Part shown: piece by piece, positions 54,395 to 62,999 of the stretch
Layout of the letters: every line of letters begins with the position of its first letter
How positions within the stretch are numbered: the stretch's first letter is position 1
Source: Mytilus californianus
Lineage: Eukaryota; Mollusca; Bivalvia; Mytilida; Mytilidae
Reading direction: 5' to 3'
Length of the DNA: 64,000 nucleotides
Assembly: GCF_021869535.1 (NCBI RefSeq)
Contig: NW_026262712.1
Coordinates: 67,364,100 to 67,428,099 of the forward strand
The notes under the pieces: model-generated
Database searches by the model: none
Seen by the model: only the letters and a program-made list of their open reading frames with translations
Told to the model about the DNA's origin: nothing
Translations under genes and position numbers: made by a program

Positions 54395-54867
54395 AGGCAA
54401 CTTTCAACAATATCTCAATTTAATCGTGGTGTTCTGTTTTGTTGGTGGGGGAAGCCGTGATAACAAGAAAAAAAAACATCTTCCGACCCTTCACCGAAAC
54501 GTAAATTTAACATGCTTGATAATGTCCAAACGTTGTAATCTTTTAAAACTTTATTCGATGACCTCTCTTTTCCGAAAAACTAACTGATTAAAGTTGATAG
54601 AAAGAAAATGTCAGGGAAAATGTGAATAAGAATAATTAATTCACACAATTTAAAGTTTTTTTTTAGGTGTTGTCGCTTTTCAACATTATATTTAATTGCC
54701 AGTGACCTTTCTAGATAAAATAAAAATATAAAGATTATCAAATTGAAAACGCCTTTGTTTCAGTCTTTTTTTAATTGTCAAGTACACAAATTTCAAGTTT
54801 GGTTTATGTTTGGAATTTTACGCTACGGTGTAACACATTTCTCTATTCTAGAAAATGAAATAAAATC
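54395..54867. other. AT-rich flank, nothing recognised
   Basis: Only A- and T-rich filler with a few homopolymer runs. I saw no gene, RNA or repeat match to the rest of the window. Confidence 0.5.
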
Positions 54868-55055
54868 AGGAGATGCGGTATGACCGCCAAAAATAGACAA
54901 CTATCTATCAGAGACCAAATGACGTAAATGTTTGCAACTATAGTTCACCGTATGACAGACCTCCAACATGGAGCAAAACCCATCCCGCATATGAAAGCTA
55001 AGAAAGGCCCCGACATGACAATTATTTTTCAAATAAATTTCAAATAAACGAACGT
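54868..55055 (+). repeat. Dispersed repeat, mussel type, copy 1
   Basis: In order: 'aggagatgcggtatga', 'agacaactatc', 'gagaccaaatga', 'gcaactatagttcaccgta', 'agcaaaaccca', 'cccgcatatgaaagct', 'aaaggccccgacatgacaa', then an A/T-rich tail with 'aacgaacg'. The order matches a repeat I remember as very common in Mytilus genomic and transcript data. A shorter, more diverged copy lies at 62501-62595, sharing 'aggagatatggtat', 'gagacaactttccacca', 'caaatgaca', 'gcaatta' and 'gtcaccgta'. It is non-coding and was probably spread by retrotransposition; the class is not determined. Confidence 0.7.
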
Positions 55056-55615
55056 TTTGAACAAAGATTGATGTAGAGTAAAGAATGTGATTCGAATGTG
55101 ATTTGATTCCTGTTTTTTTTTATATTCATTTATTTTTATCACTTTGAAGATTTTCCTTGTAGTCGTTCAACAAAATAGTAAGAAATGAGGGAACAACGAT
55201 CGATCCCTACTATGAAACAATGCAATTTTAAGAATAATTATCGTGTTGTTTTGCTGGATCCTCATCCTTGTATTGCGGAATAAAACGTTACAATTTTATT
55301 GTTTAAAAATCATCTCAGCATTATCAAACAAACCCAAACAGGTAACTATAATGAATGATTATCTGTGCTTTTGAGATGGTCCCCACTATGCCTGTAGTGT
55401 TATTAGTATTTAACATCAGCGTCAAAATCGAATTGACTTTCCTAACACGTCTATTTGAACTAGTGTCTACTTTCTCTCTCTTCTGAGTATAAAGGAATGG
55501 AAAAGATATTAGCAGAAATACCATGATCTTATAAATATAAGGCAATCGACAACCTTGAAATATTTTGATTTACTAAAAAATATAAAGTGTGACCTGGCTA
55601 TTTCACAAAAACACG
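55056..55615. other. AT-rich flank, one weak minus-strand frame
   Basis: The only reading frame of note is 73 codons on the minus strand (55324-55545). It starts with a hydrophobic, signal-peptide-like stretch (about residues 5-20) followed by a basic segment. No family is recognised, and a frame of this length is expected by chance in such DNA. Confidence 0.4.
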
Positions 55616-55710
55616 CTCCGCTAAAAAGGGAATTTGATTGCTGTTTGCTATAGGTCCAGTGGCAAATATTTCATGCATGTTCAGGACGAGAACAACACTG
55701 TAAAAATTGT
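55616..55710 (-). repeat. Dispersed repeat with 'atttgccactggac', minus-strand copy
   Basis: Read on the minus strand it contains 'gttctcgtcctgaac', 'atgcatgaaatatttgcc' and 'actggac', followed by 'agcaatcaaatt'. The copy at 62270-62355 has the same order on the plus strand, and the satellite monomer contains the 3' part. A conserved frame across the copies reads VLNM(H/D)EIFATG. Because only this short piece is shared, I treat it as a repeat fragment, not a gene. Confidence 0.75.
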
Positions 55711-55754
55711 GCTTAGAATTTAAACGTGTTGCAAGACTTATGTGCTTAGGAAAG

Positions 55755-55970
55755 TGTTTAATTTCTAAACATAAAAAAATAAACATGTTTTGGCTCTCAG
55801 CACTTCGCAATAAACATGTTTTGGCTCTCAGCACTTTTCAATAAACATGTTGCTGTGCTAAACATGTTTAGCTACTTGGTCAAGTATATAAAGCTAAACG
55901 TGTTTAAGTTCTAAGCACTTTCAATATTTAGACACTTTCCTAAACACGTTTAGAATTACAACACATTTAG
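55755..55970 (+). repeat. Cluster of AAACATGTTT-centred ~31-bp repeats (left)
   Basis: The palindrome aaacatgtt(t) starts at 55781, 55812 and 55843 (exact 31-bp spacing, with 'ggctctcagcactt' between), then at 55860, and as aaacgtgttt at 55896 and aaacacgttt at 55942. A matching cluster in the same orientation lies at 57497-57885. The inter-palindrome word '(t)ctaagcactt' is common to both. A TATA-like 'tatataaag' occurs at 55885-55893 within the cluster. Confidence 0.8.
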
Positions 55971-56616
55971 GCCGAATACGGCATTCATATCACGTGCTAA
56001 TTTTTGAGCGGGAAGAAGAAACAAAGAACCCGAAGTCAAAGGCCATGCTGTTTACTTCTGACCATAACTGACCGTAACTTGACTGTTTCAGAAAGGTAAG
56101 GAGTTATGATTATACTGTCTTTTATTTTGTACTGCCAATTTTAAATGATTATTGACAGTTATAAGCATTATTTACAAGTACGCTACCGTATAGTCAATGC
56201 AGGAGAGAAAAGGGGGTACCATCCCACGAAACAAGTGCTTGTAAGAGCTTTAAGTGTTCAAACTATCTTGTGTATAGATGATAAGAGTTGTTTAATGTTC
56301 TATCATGCAAGTTTGCATTTATTTTTTTATTTATATATGTTCTTGGAAAGGAGTTTGTGGGGATAATTTTCGTTCGGTACTCCTCGGCAAATTATAATGG
56401 AACATGAAGGGTAGCGGAATCTGCCGAGTCTTATCAGGATGAGGTGCATCATTCGCAAATCCAGTGTCATATCGAGTTCATTGATTTCGTAAGCACTTCC
56501 GATATGCACAATCAACATTTCCTCAAAATAAATAGAAAGATGCTTGTTTATTTCAATAGTTATAAGCGGTTGTGATTTTTTTTATAATTTTATTGATATG
56601 TATTGTTTTATTCTAG
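55971..56616 (+). other. Segment between palindrome clusters with exon-like signals (5' part)
   Basis: Two good donor-like sites are visible: 'cagaaag|gtaagg' at 56095/56096 and 'gatttc|gtaagc' at 56488/56489. A 73-codon plus frame occupies 56145-56366. A different frame stays open from about 56411 to 56576 and reads with a hydrophilic, protein-like composition across the second donor. No start-to-stop gene model joins these pieces in one phase. They may belong to a transcript, to an eroded element, or to neither. Confidence 0.25.
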
Positions 56617-56698
56617 ATGAGAGAAGTGCAGAGGAAATCATCATCTGTCTTGGCATGCTAAAAGAGGAGATAAAGAACAGTAGCAAATATGCTGCTAG
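56617..56698 (+). other. Candidate 82-nt internal exon
   Basis: It is preceded by a T-rich tract and 'ttctag' and followed by 'gtaaga', both close to consensus. One frame is open throughout (E-R-S-A-E-E-I-I-I-C-L-G-M-L-K...), with charged residues typical of coding sequence. That frame can be spliced to the segment at 56958 without a stop at the joint. No family is recognised. Low confidence, because splice-like sites are common in AT-rich DNA. Confidence 0.3.
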
Positions 56699-56957
56699 GT
56701 AAGAATCAAAAAGTGTATTTGATTTTAAAAATGCCAATATATATTTGATCAAATGAATAATATTAAGCATGAAAAGAAGTTTTATATTAAAAATATCATC
56801 AATTGATTCATCAGTAAATTTATGTTTTTATACCACGGTCCTAATGTTGTTATCTGGATCTTAAATCATGCTTTTACTTTTTGGTGTTGTAGTTCGTATT
56901 CTTATATTTTTAGATTAATTCTACTTAGTTGCTTATCAATATTTTTCTATATTTCAG

Positions 56958-57152
56958 GCCATTGACCAGCAGTTGGGTACTAAGAAAGGAGAAGCTCTTA
57001 TTGAACTGTAAAATGAAAACAGGACATTTTGAAATTGTTTTGTTGTAGGGATGGGGTACAAGTAGAAGATTGGTCAATATTATGTACATGTACCTTGATA
57101 TGAATTTATTTTTGATTGTGTTTAATGATAAACTGGAAATAAATGATAACAT
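56958..57152 (+). other. Candidate terminal exon with poly(A) signal
   Basis: It follows a polypyrimidine tract and 'atttcag' (ending 56957). In the phase that continues the preceding candidate exon, the frame stops at 57046-57048. In another phase (I-D-Q-Q-L-G-T-K-K-G-E-A-L-I-E-L) it stops at 57009-57011. An AATAAA hexamer is at 57138-57143. This is consistent with the 3' end of a small transcript, but neither the start nor the product can be given. Confidence 0.3.
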
Positions 57153-57496
57153 AAATTCCTTTGTTTTATATGTTGTAATTTTGTTTTTAAAGCTAGAATT
57201 AGTATAATGATAATTTCATTTCAAAGGTTCTAGACTGTTTTACGAATATTTGAAATGAAGAAAAAATGCAATAGTCGAATGACGTGAATTGAATTAAAGA
57301 AAAAACTCATTGAGATTGAAAAGGTATTGGTCACATTCAATTTTGATATGGAAATTCCAGTTTCTTAGTTTGATGCATTGGCTCCTTTTTGTGATGGCAC
57401 GAAAACCTGTTTTATTGAGAGCTATCATACGTTTTACAGTCAAGACTTCCGGAATATCAGTTTAATTGTGGCCTAATCAAGTAACGGCTTCTCACA
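57153..57496. other. AT-rich segment, nothing recognised
   Basis: No frame, repeat or structure stood out between the candidate terminal exon and the right palindrome cluster. Confidence 0.4.
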
Positions 57497-57885
57497 ATAA
57501 AATGATAAACATGTTTCTTCACGACCCTTTATGGTCTAAACATGTTTACATTCAAAACACTTCACAGCTAAACGTGTTTCCAGACAAAACACTTCTCAGC
57601 TAAACGTGTTTCCAGACAAAACACTTCTCAGCTAAAACATGTTTCCAGATGCAACAATTCACAGCTAAACATGTTTACAGTCTAAGCACTTTTTAGCTAA
57701 ACGTGTTTCTAGTCTAAACGCTTTACAGCTAAACATGTTTACAGTCTAAGCACTTTATAGCTTGACACGTTTAGGCTGTTAGCACATTAAATATTAAACA
57801 TGTTTAGTTTTAAAACATGTCAAAAATCGGTTTCATAAATGTGTTTAAGAAAGTGTTTAGGCTCTAAACACATTTTTAGAGTGAA
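57497..57885 (+). repeat. Cluster of AAACATGTTT/AAACGTGTTT-centred ~32-bp repeats (right)
   Basis: Palindrome cores start at 57507, 57538, 57569, 57602, 57635, 57667, 57699, 57731 and 57796, with a degenerate core near 57763. Spacings are 31-33 bp except the last. The connecting word is 'ccagacaaaacacttctcag' or 'acagtctaagcacttt'. The block ends in 'gaaagtgttta', also found near 55750 at the start of the left cluster. The spacing means each core falls about three helical turns from the next. Confidence 0.85.
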
Positions 57886-57899
57886 ATTAACAATATAAT

Positions 57900-58389
57900 A
57901 GTTTGGTCCTGTAATAGGGAATCGACCGGTATAAAAGGCGGGAAATTTGGACTTGTCACTGGAAAATGGGGGTATATCGGAGAGGGACAGAAATTTAGCT
58001 TTTCAACAGGCTACAAATGGACCCATTAAAGTGTTGTTGCAAGGGTTCTTAACGTGCAGAGGGTGTGATACTCACTCTACAAGAGGCATCAGATTCAAGG
58101 TTTTAATTCTGAGTGGACGTGACTGCGTATTTATACTTGCCGTCTCGCGTATCAAAGCAAAATGTCAATATACTCTCCGAAACGGTAATAAAATGCTCCG
58201 CAGGGCGCAGCTTGATACGACCGCAGAGGTCGAACCCTGAACAGTTGGGGTAAGTATGGACACAACATTCAAGCTTGATACAGCTCTGAATTAGGATTGT
58301 GATTAAATATTTGACACAGCATAGGTTTCTGACACAGAATGAATGTGGTCTAAGAACTTAAAAATTTTAAAATTGGACATTCACCTATT
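57900..58389 (+). repeat. Dispersed element with TATA box and 'gcttgatacgaccgcagagg' motif
   Basis: Begins near a strong TATA-like 'tataaaaggcggg' (57930-57942). A 97-codon frame follows at 57947-58240. The part from 'agggcgcagcttgatacg' (about 58202) through 'gaccgcagaggtcgaacc', 'gtatggacacaacattcaag' and 'aggtttctgacacagaatg' matches, from memory, a repeat present in very many mussel sequences. On the minus strand 'ggttcgacctc' resembles a polymerase III B box with one mismatch, but I found no A box. The frame ends inside the repeat motif, so it is probably not a host gene. Confidence 0.55.
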
Positions 58390-58990
58390 ATGGTCCAATA
58401 TCCAAAATCTAAATACATGGTTAGATTCAGCATATCAAAGAACCCCAAGAATTCAATTTTTGATGAAATCAAACAAAAGTTTGATTTTAGAACCCTTTTG
58501 ACCTCAATGTGGACAAAGTTGTTAATGGGGCCAAAAAATCAAAAATCTAAATACATGGTTAGATTCAGCATATCAAAGAACCCCATATCTTCAATTTTTG
58601 TTGAAATCAAACAAAGTTTAATTTTGGACCCCGATTTGGATCAACTTGAAAACTGGGCCCATAATCAAAAATCTAAATACATGTTTAGATTCAGCATATC
58701 AAAGAACCATAAGAATTCAATTTTTGTTAAAATCAAACTAAGTTTAATTTTGGACCCTTTGGACCTTAATGTAGACCAATTTGAAAACGGAACCAAAAAT
58801 TAAGAATCTAAATACACGGTTAGATTCGGCATATCAAAGAACCCCTATAATTCAATTTTTGATGAAATCAAACAAAGTTTAATATTGGACCCTTTGGACC
58901 TCAATGTGGACCAATTTAAAAACGGGGCCAAAAAATCCAAAAACTTAATACACGGTTAGAATCAGCATATTAAAGAACCCCAAGAATTCA
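58390..58990 (+). repeat. Five diverged ~126-138-bp tandem repeats
   Basis: The word '(a)aaatctaaatacatgg' or a variant begins units at about 58404, 58542, 58668, 58803 and 58939, giving periods of 138, 126, 135 and 136. Each unit then reads 'ttagattcagcatatcaaag', 'aattcaatttttg', 'gaaatcaaac', and 'ttggacc...ccaa(t/c)ttgaaaac'. Some unit lengths are multiples of three and stops are few, so a 137-codon frame spans the first three units. Repetition rather than selection explains it. The unit type is familiar from mussel genomes. Confidence 0.85.
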
Positions 58991-59045
58991 AGAATAAAAC
59001 CCCATTGAAATTGGTCAAGAAATAAGCAATTTATATGAAGTATCT

Positions 59046-59272
59046 TCTTTTGCACAATACTGTGCAATTGAATATTTCTTGCTATTGCGCAATACTGTAC
59101 AATTGACAATTTCTTGCTATTGCGCAATATTGTGCTATTGGATATTTCTTGCTATTGCACAATACTGTGCAATTGAAGATTTCTTGCTATTGCGCAATAC
59201 TGTGCAATTGAAGATTTCTTGCTATTGTGCAATACTGTGCAATTGTAAATTTCTTCCTATTGCACAATACTT
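59046..59272 (+). repeat. 35-bp minisatellite with exact period
   Basis: 'ttgctattg' (last copy 'ttcctattg') begins at 59079, 59114, 59149, 59184, 59219 and 59254, exactly 35 bp apart, with a partial copy before it from about 59051. Each unit contains 'attgcgcaat' or 'attgcacaat', self-complementary or nearly so, and 'actgtgcaattg'. Units can therefore fold or pair with each other on either strand. Confidence 0.93.
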
Positions 59273-59378
59273 ATTATATAATAATTTACACATCCTGTTT
59301 GGGGTGTATCTCCTACCATATCATTATTATTTGCTTTTAAATATAAAACAGAAATAATCAACTTAAAATGGAAAATTT

Positions 59379-59435
59379 TAAAAGGAAAAAAAAAGGAAAA
59401 AAAGAAAAAAAAGGTAAAAAAAAAATCCCCCCCCC
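59379..59435 (+). repeat. Low-complexity purine tract followed by C-run
   Basis: Runs of A broken by G pairs end abruptly in a nine-base C-run. It separates the 35-bp minisatellite from the next tandem block. No function is evident. Confidence 0.85.
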
Positions 59436-59465
59436 AAATTTTTTGAACCCCCTTATGATTCATCA

Positions 59466-60415
59466 CCCCCAAACTCAATCCCAGCCTTCCCTTTGTGGTA
59501 TGGTACCTTGCAGTACAATTTCAGAGAGATCCATACACTTGAACACAAGTTATTGTCTGGAAACTAGAAAAATGCTTATTTTTGGCCCCTTTTTGGCCCC
59601 TTTTTGGCCCCTTATTCCTAAACATTTTGGGCAATTACCCCCAAACTCAATTCCAGCTTTCCCTTTGTGATATGGAACCTTGTAGTACAATTTCAGAAAG
59701 ATCCATAGACTTACACACAAGTTATTATCATGAAACTAGAAAAATGCTTGTTTTTTGCCCCTTTTTTTTGGCCCCTAATTCCTAATATTTTGAGGCAATT
59801 ACCCCCAAAATCAATCCCAGCATTCCTTGTGTGATATGGAACCTTGTGGTACAATTTCAGAGAGATCCATACACTTGAACACAAGTTATTGTCTGGAAAC
59901 TAGAAAAATGCTTATTTCTGGCCCCCTTTTGGCCCCTTATTCCTAATATTTTGAGGCAATTACCCCCAAAATCAATTCCAGCTTTCCCTTTGTGATATGG
60001 AACCTTGTAGTATAATTTCAGAAAGATCCATACACTTACACACAAGTTATTGTCATTAAACTAGAAAAATGCTTGTTTTTTGCCCCTAATTCCTAATATT
60101 TGAGGCAATTACCCCCAAAATCAATCCCAGCATTCCCTGTGTGATATGGAACCTTGTGGTACAATGTCAGAGAGATCCATACCCTAACACACAAGTTATG
60201 TCTGGAAGTTACAAAAATGCATATTTTTGGCCCCTAATTCCTTAACTGTTGGTACGATAACCTCCAAAATCAATCCCAACCTTCCTTTTGTGGTATTGAA
60301 CCTTATGGTTAAATTTCATAGAGATCCATTCACTTAAACTAAAGTTAGAGTGCGAAAACCAATGTGTCTTTGGACGACGCCGGACGACGCCGGACGACGA
60401 CGACGCCAACGTCAT
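59466..60415 (+). repeat. Six ~149-172-bp tandem repeats in alternating A/B types
   Basis: 'ccag(c/a)' anchors lie at 59481, 59653, 59817, 59978, 60127 and 60276 (periods 172, 164, 161, 149, 149). Copies 1, 3 and 5 have 'cagagagatcc' and 'gtctgga'. Copies 2 and 4 have 'cagaaagatcc', 'cttacacac' and 'atcatg' or 'gtcatt'. The sixth copy is diverged. This alternation indicates amplification of an A-B dimer. Shared elements include 'gatatggaaccttgt', 'acacaagtta', 'gaaaaatgctt' and 'ggcaattaccccc'. The block ends in a 'ggacgacgcc' trinucleotide-like stretch (60372-60407) and a hairpin. Confidence 0.88.
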
Positions 60416-60420
60416 ACCAA

Positions 60421-60454
60421 TATACGACCGCAAAAGTTTTTTTGCGGTCGTATA
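60421..60454. repeat. Perfect 15-bp inverted repeat (hairpin)
   Basis: 'tatacgaccgcaaaa' (60421-60435) and its exact complement 'ttttgcggtcgtata' (60440-60454) are separated by four bases. It follows the A/B tandem block and the 'gacgacgcc' stretch. The position suggests the 3' end of a non-autonomous element such as those with tandem cores described in bivalves, but that class is inference. Confidence 0.85.
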
Positions 60455-60456
60455 AA

Positions 60457-60878
60457 AACTGAAAAGATTTCATTCATAATGATCAGAAAATGTATCTACA
60501 CTGAACTTGAATTTTAAGATCGAAAACTTTACAAACAAATGAAAGTCTTATTATCTATCGTAAAATTGCCGTCAGAATGGAATTTTTACTATACATCAAT
60601 CGTGTTAAAATGGCTTGGAGTGTATTCTGAAAGCATATCCATTAAAAATAAAAGTCTTATCAAAGCACAAAATAATACTTTATGGTCTGTTCTGTTCTTT
60701 TCCGATAAACACATAATCGATTAACATTTTAATTGATTGAATTAATAGCATAAGCAAAACCAATGTGTGAAAATAATTCTGTTACAAGACACTAGGAAAA
60801 TGAAACAGGAATAAGATGAAAGTTTGCACGCTTACAGAAATGTAACAATACTTTTTATGAATGTGTCTGAGGACACGA
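60457..60878. other. AT-rich segment, nothing recognised
   Basis: Contains a 61-codon plus frame (60539-60724) of no recognisable family. I see no repeat or RNA structure. Confidence 0.4.
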
Positions 60879-61450
60879 ATGCCCCCGCTCAAGCTTTGCA
60901 ATTTTCCGAGTTAAAAAGAGGCATAACATTAGATCGGTAAATGACTTACTGCCCAAATTCGAACTCTGTCTGCGTTTTGAAGTTTTAAGCATTGTGTATG
61001 AGTATCATAAAACTTAGGTCAGGCAAATTTAAGTTACAATGCGGAAACGAAAATATTTTGCAATTTTCCAAGTTATAAAGGGACATAACTCTACAACGGT
61101 AAGAAATGCTGCCCAAATTCGAACTCTGTCTGCAAGTTTTTATTCTTCGCATGGTGTATGAGTTTCATAAAATTTAGATAAGGAAAACTTAAGTTAGAGT
61201 GTGGAAACGAAAATATTTTCAATTTTCCCAGTTAAAAAGTGGCATAACTCTAGAACGGTAAGTGACTATTCGAATTCGAACTCTGTCTGCAAGTTTTGGT
61301 TCTTATGATCAGCATTGTGTACGAGTTTCATAAAATTTGCATCAGGCAAACTTAAAGTTAGAGTGTGGAAACGAAAATGGGACGGCCGGACGCAAAGACG
61401 GACGGTCAAGATTAAACACTTAATGCCCTTGTGGCCTACGGCGGGGGCAT
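60879..61450 (+). repeat. Repeat element bounded by a 10-bp inverted repeat
   Basis: Starts 'atgcccccgc' (60879-60888) and ends with its exact complement 'gcgggggcat' (61441-61450). Inside are three tandem copies beginning 'caattttcc' at 60899, 61071 and 61220 (periods 172 and 149). They share 'cataac(a/t)', 'ttcgaactctgtctgc', 'tttcataaaa' and 'gtggaaacgaaaat'. The last copy leads into 'ggacggccggacgcaaag' and 'cttaatgcccttgtggcc'. The end structure and the tandem core look like a short non-autonomous mobile element. The type is familiar to me from bivalves. Confidence 0.75.
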
Positions 61451-61552
61451 ACAAATAAAATTGGGCAGCAAACGATTTAAACGATGACTGACGCAAAGTT
61501 ATTACAAAACCTCACCCTTTACTGAAATCGAAACGAAAAAGACGGGCCGGAG

Positions 61553-61925
61553 TTGTGTGTGGGAGGAACACGGAAGGTGCACGTAGATGAATGTGGCTTG
61601 ATGAGGGGAAATACTTCATCTCTAATACAACTGAAAGTTTCGTGGTTACCGCTAACCGATTGCTTTTTTGCAGGAGCATTATTAATATTATCTGCAGTTA
61701 CGGTTGTAGCATTTTCTTTGAAAATTCTGCATCTTTCACTGTAGCATCGTCTGAAATGAAATCTCCATTTTCAAGCCCAAAATATATTTTTGAAGTTCAG
61801 CAAAGCTTCGTCGGTTCCCTTGTTTTCTTACTGCCTCCTCCTGTATTTGACAGATAATGTCTTCTGCGATATCTAAGTAATTCGACAACACATTACAAAG
61901 TATGTTGTGCTATTTTACGCTGGTG
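61553..61925 (-). pseudogene. Possible eroded coding remnant, minus strand
   Basis: Read on the minus strand, a hydrophilic frame (L-D-I-A-E-D-I-I-C-Q-I-Q-E-E-A-V-R-K...) runs from about 61908 to 61750. Two further frames that overlap its end stay open: one with G-D-F-I-S-D-D-A-T-V-K-D-A-E-F, the other with K-E-N-A-T-T-V-T-A-D-N-I-N-N-A-P-A-K-K, reaching about 61553. Successive frame changes in a protein-like stretch are what a frameshifted coding relic would show. No family is recognised. The plus-strand frames here (61553-61744 and 61591-61857) look like shadows. Chance remains a real alternative. Confidence 0.2.
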
Positions 61926-62269
61926 ATGAAATTCTGCTACTTTAGCACTAATACACCAACCTATCTTGATAACTTACATCACCTTTTCCAACGAAGGACA
62001 AGGTTCTTTAATATTAAGCGAACCTTTTATTTGGCTCTTTAATATAAAAGTAAATATATTTTTTTAAATGATTCCATGTTGGAATATCGGGGCTGCCCCT
62101 TCTTTATAGTGAATGTTAATTTCTCAGATGGTTCGACATGCACGTGTTTGCAGTGCAGTCCACAGGGACTCGCTTAGTGGACAAATATATATAAGGAAAA
62201 ACATTTATGTGATTATTGTCTCTTTCAAGCGGCAGTCCAAATTACCCGACCTTCATCCCGGAACTACCT
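61926..62269. other. AT-rich segment, nothing recognised
   Basis: No structure or frame of note, apart from the run-in to the dispersed repeat at 62270. Confidence 0.4.
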
Positions 62270-62355
62270 ATTGTATTTTTTATTTATTTGTTCTCGTCCT
62301 GAACATGGATGAAATATTTGCCACTGGACGTTAAGCAACCAACAATCAATCATAA
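62270..62355 (+). repeat. Dispersed repeat with 'atttgccactggacgtta', plus-strand copy
   Basis: Reads 'gttctcgtcctgaac', 'atggatgaaatatttgcc', 'actggacgttaagcaa', 'ccaacaatcaatcataatc'. It is the most complete of the three copies in the window; the satellite monomer has the 3' part and 55616-55710 is the inverted partner. The tail of short 'aatc' words resembles the simple-repeat end of a SINE-like element, but no promoter box was found. Confidence 0.75.
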
Positions 62356-62500
62356 TCGTAACTTTATTTGATTTTCGTATTTGCTGTCTATCACTAACAT
62401 GCAATGTTAAATCTGAAAATCGTATACTCCATTTATCTGTTTAACGAATACGAATGGTTGGGTCTTACCTTGGAGGTACCTCGGAACGAGATACTCCGAC

Positions 62501-62595
62501 GATAAGGAGATATGGTATTGTTGCCAAGGAGACAACTTTCCACCAGAGTTCAAATGACATGGTTGTAAGCAATTAGGGGTCACCGTACGGTGTCT
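62501..62595 (+). repeat. Dispersed repeat, mussel type, copy 2 (short)
   Basis: A truncated and more diverged relative of 54868-55055: 'ataaggagatatggtat', 'gttgccaaggagacaac', 'tttccaccagag', 'caaatgaca', 'gcaatta', 'gtcaccgtacgg'. It lacks the second half with 'aaaggccccgacatgac'. Confidence 0.7.
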
Positions 62596-62912
62596 TATAT
62601 CATTATCTATTTGCCAATTCAGTGTGAAAAGATGACTCGAGACTCAAAATCGCTGATCAGGATAAATGCCAAACGTCAACAATAACCTATCATCAGAGGC
62701 AATAAAGCCCTCCTTGTATGATTTTTTTGTACGAAATTTCTGGTTTCATTTTAAAACTAATCTGAACGAGATATTATTCATTTGGTTAACGTTGGAGTGC
62801 ATGTATCCACATAACTCTTGGGACTTGGACCTCCTCCCATTTTCTTTAACATTTCAATCTATTTTGTTTAAGCTTTAAGCGTTCTTGTTTTTATCCATTC
62901 AATTTTACAATG
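62596..62912. other. Flank, nothing recognised
   Basis: A 70-codon plus frame (62666-62878) with a hydrophobic C-terminal half is present, but no family or gene context supports it. Confidence 0.4.
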
Positions 62913-62999
62913 AAATTGTTCTACCAGTCTAAGATATTGCTCACGTAAAATCTTCTAAAAGTGCTACGTGAGCAATGTCTAAAACTGGTAGAACAATTT
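62913..62999. ncRNA. Hairpin with 35-bp stem, microRNA-precursor-like
   Basis: Arm 1 (62913-62947) begins 'aaattgttctaccag' and ends 'attgctcacgta'. Arm 2 (62965-62999) is its complement except at three positions, one of which would be a G-U pair in RNA. The loop is 17 bases. Stem length, loop size and near-perfect pairing are in the range of animal microRNA precursors. They are equally compatible with a small palindromic transposon relic. Strand and expression cannot be told from sequence. Confidence 0.45.

Noticed and set aside
57497..57885. CRISPR-like array, because of ~32-bp regular spacing of a palindrome
   Set aside because: The whole unit is repeated, there are no unique spacers and no cas genes, and the surroundings are eukaryotic.
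58390..58803. 137-codon frame
   Set aside because: It spans three units of a ~135-bp tandem repeat, so its openness is explained by the repeat unit lacking stops.
59257..59478. Minus-strand 73-codon frame and plus-strand 100-codon frame over the purine/C-run region
   Set aside because: They are products of low-complexity A-, G- and C-runs and of tandem repeat sequence.
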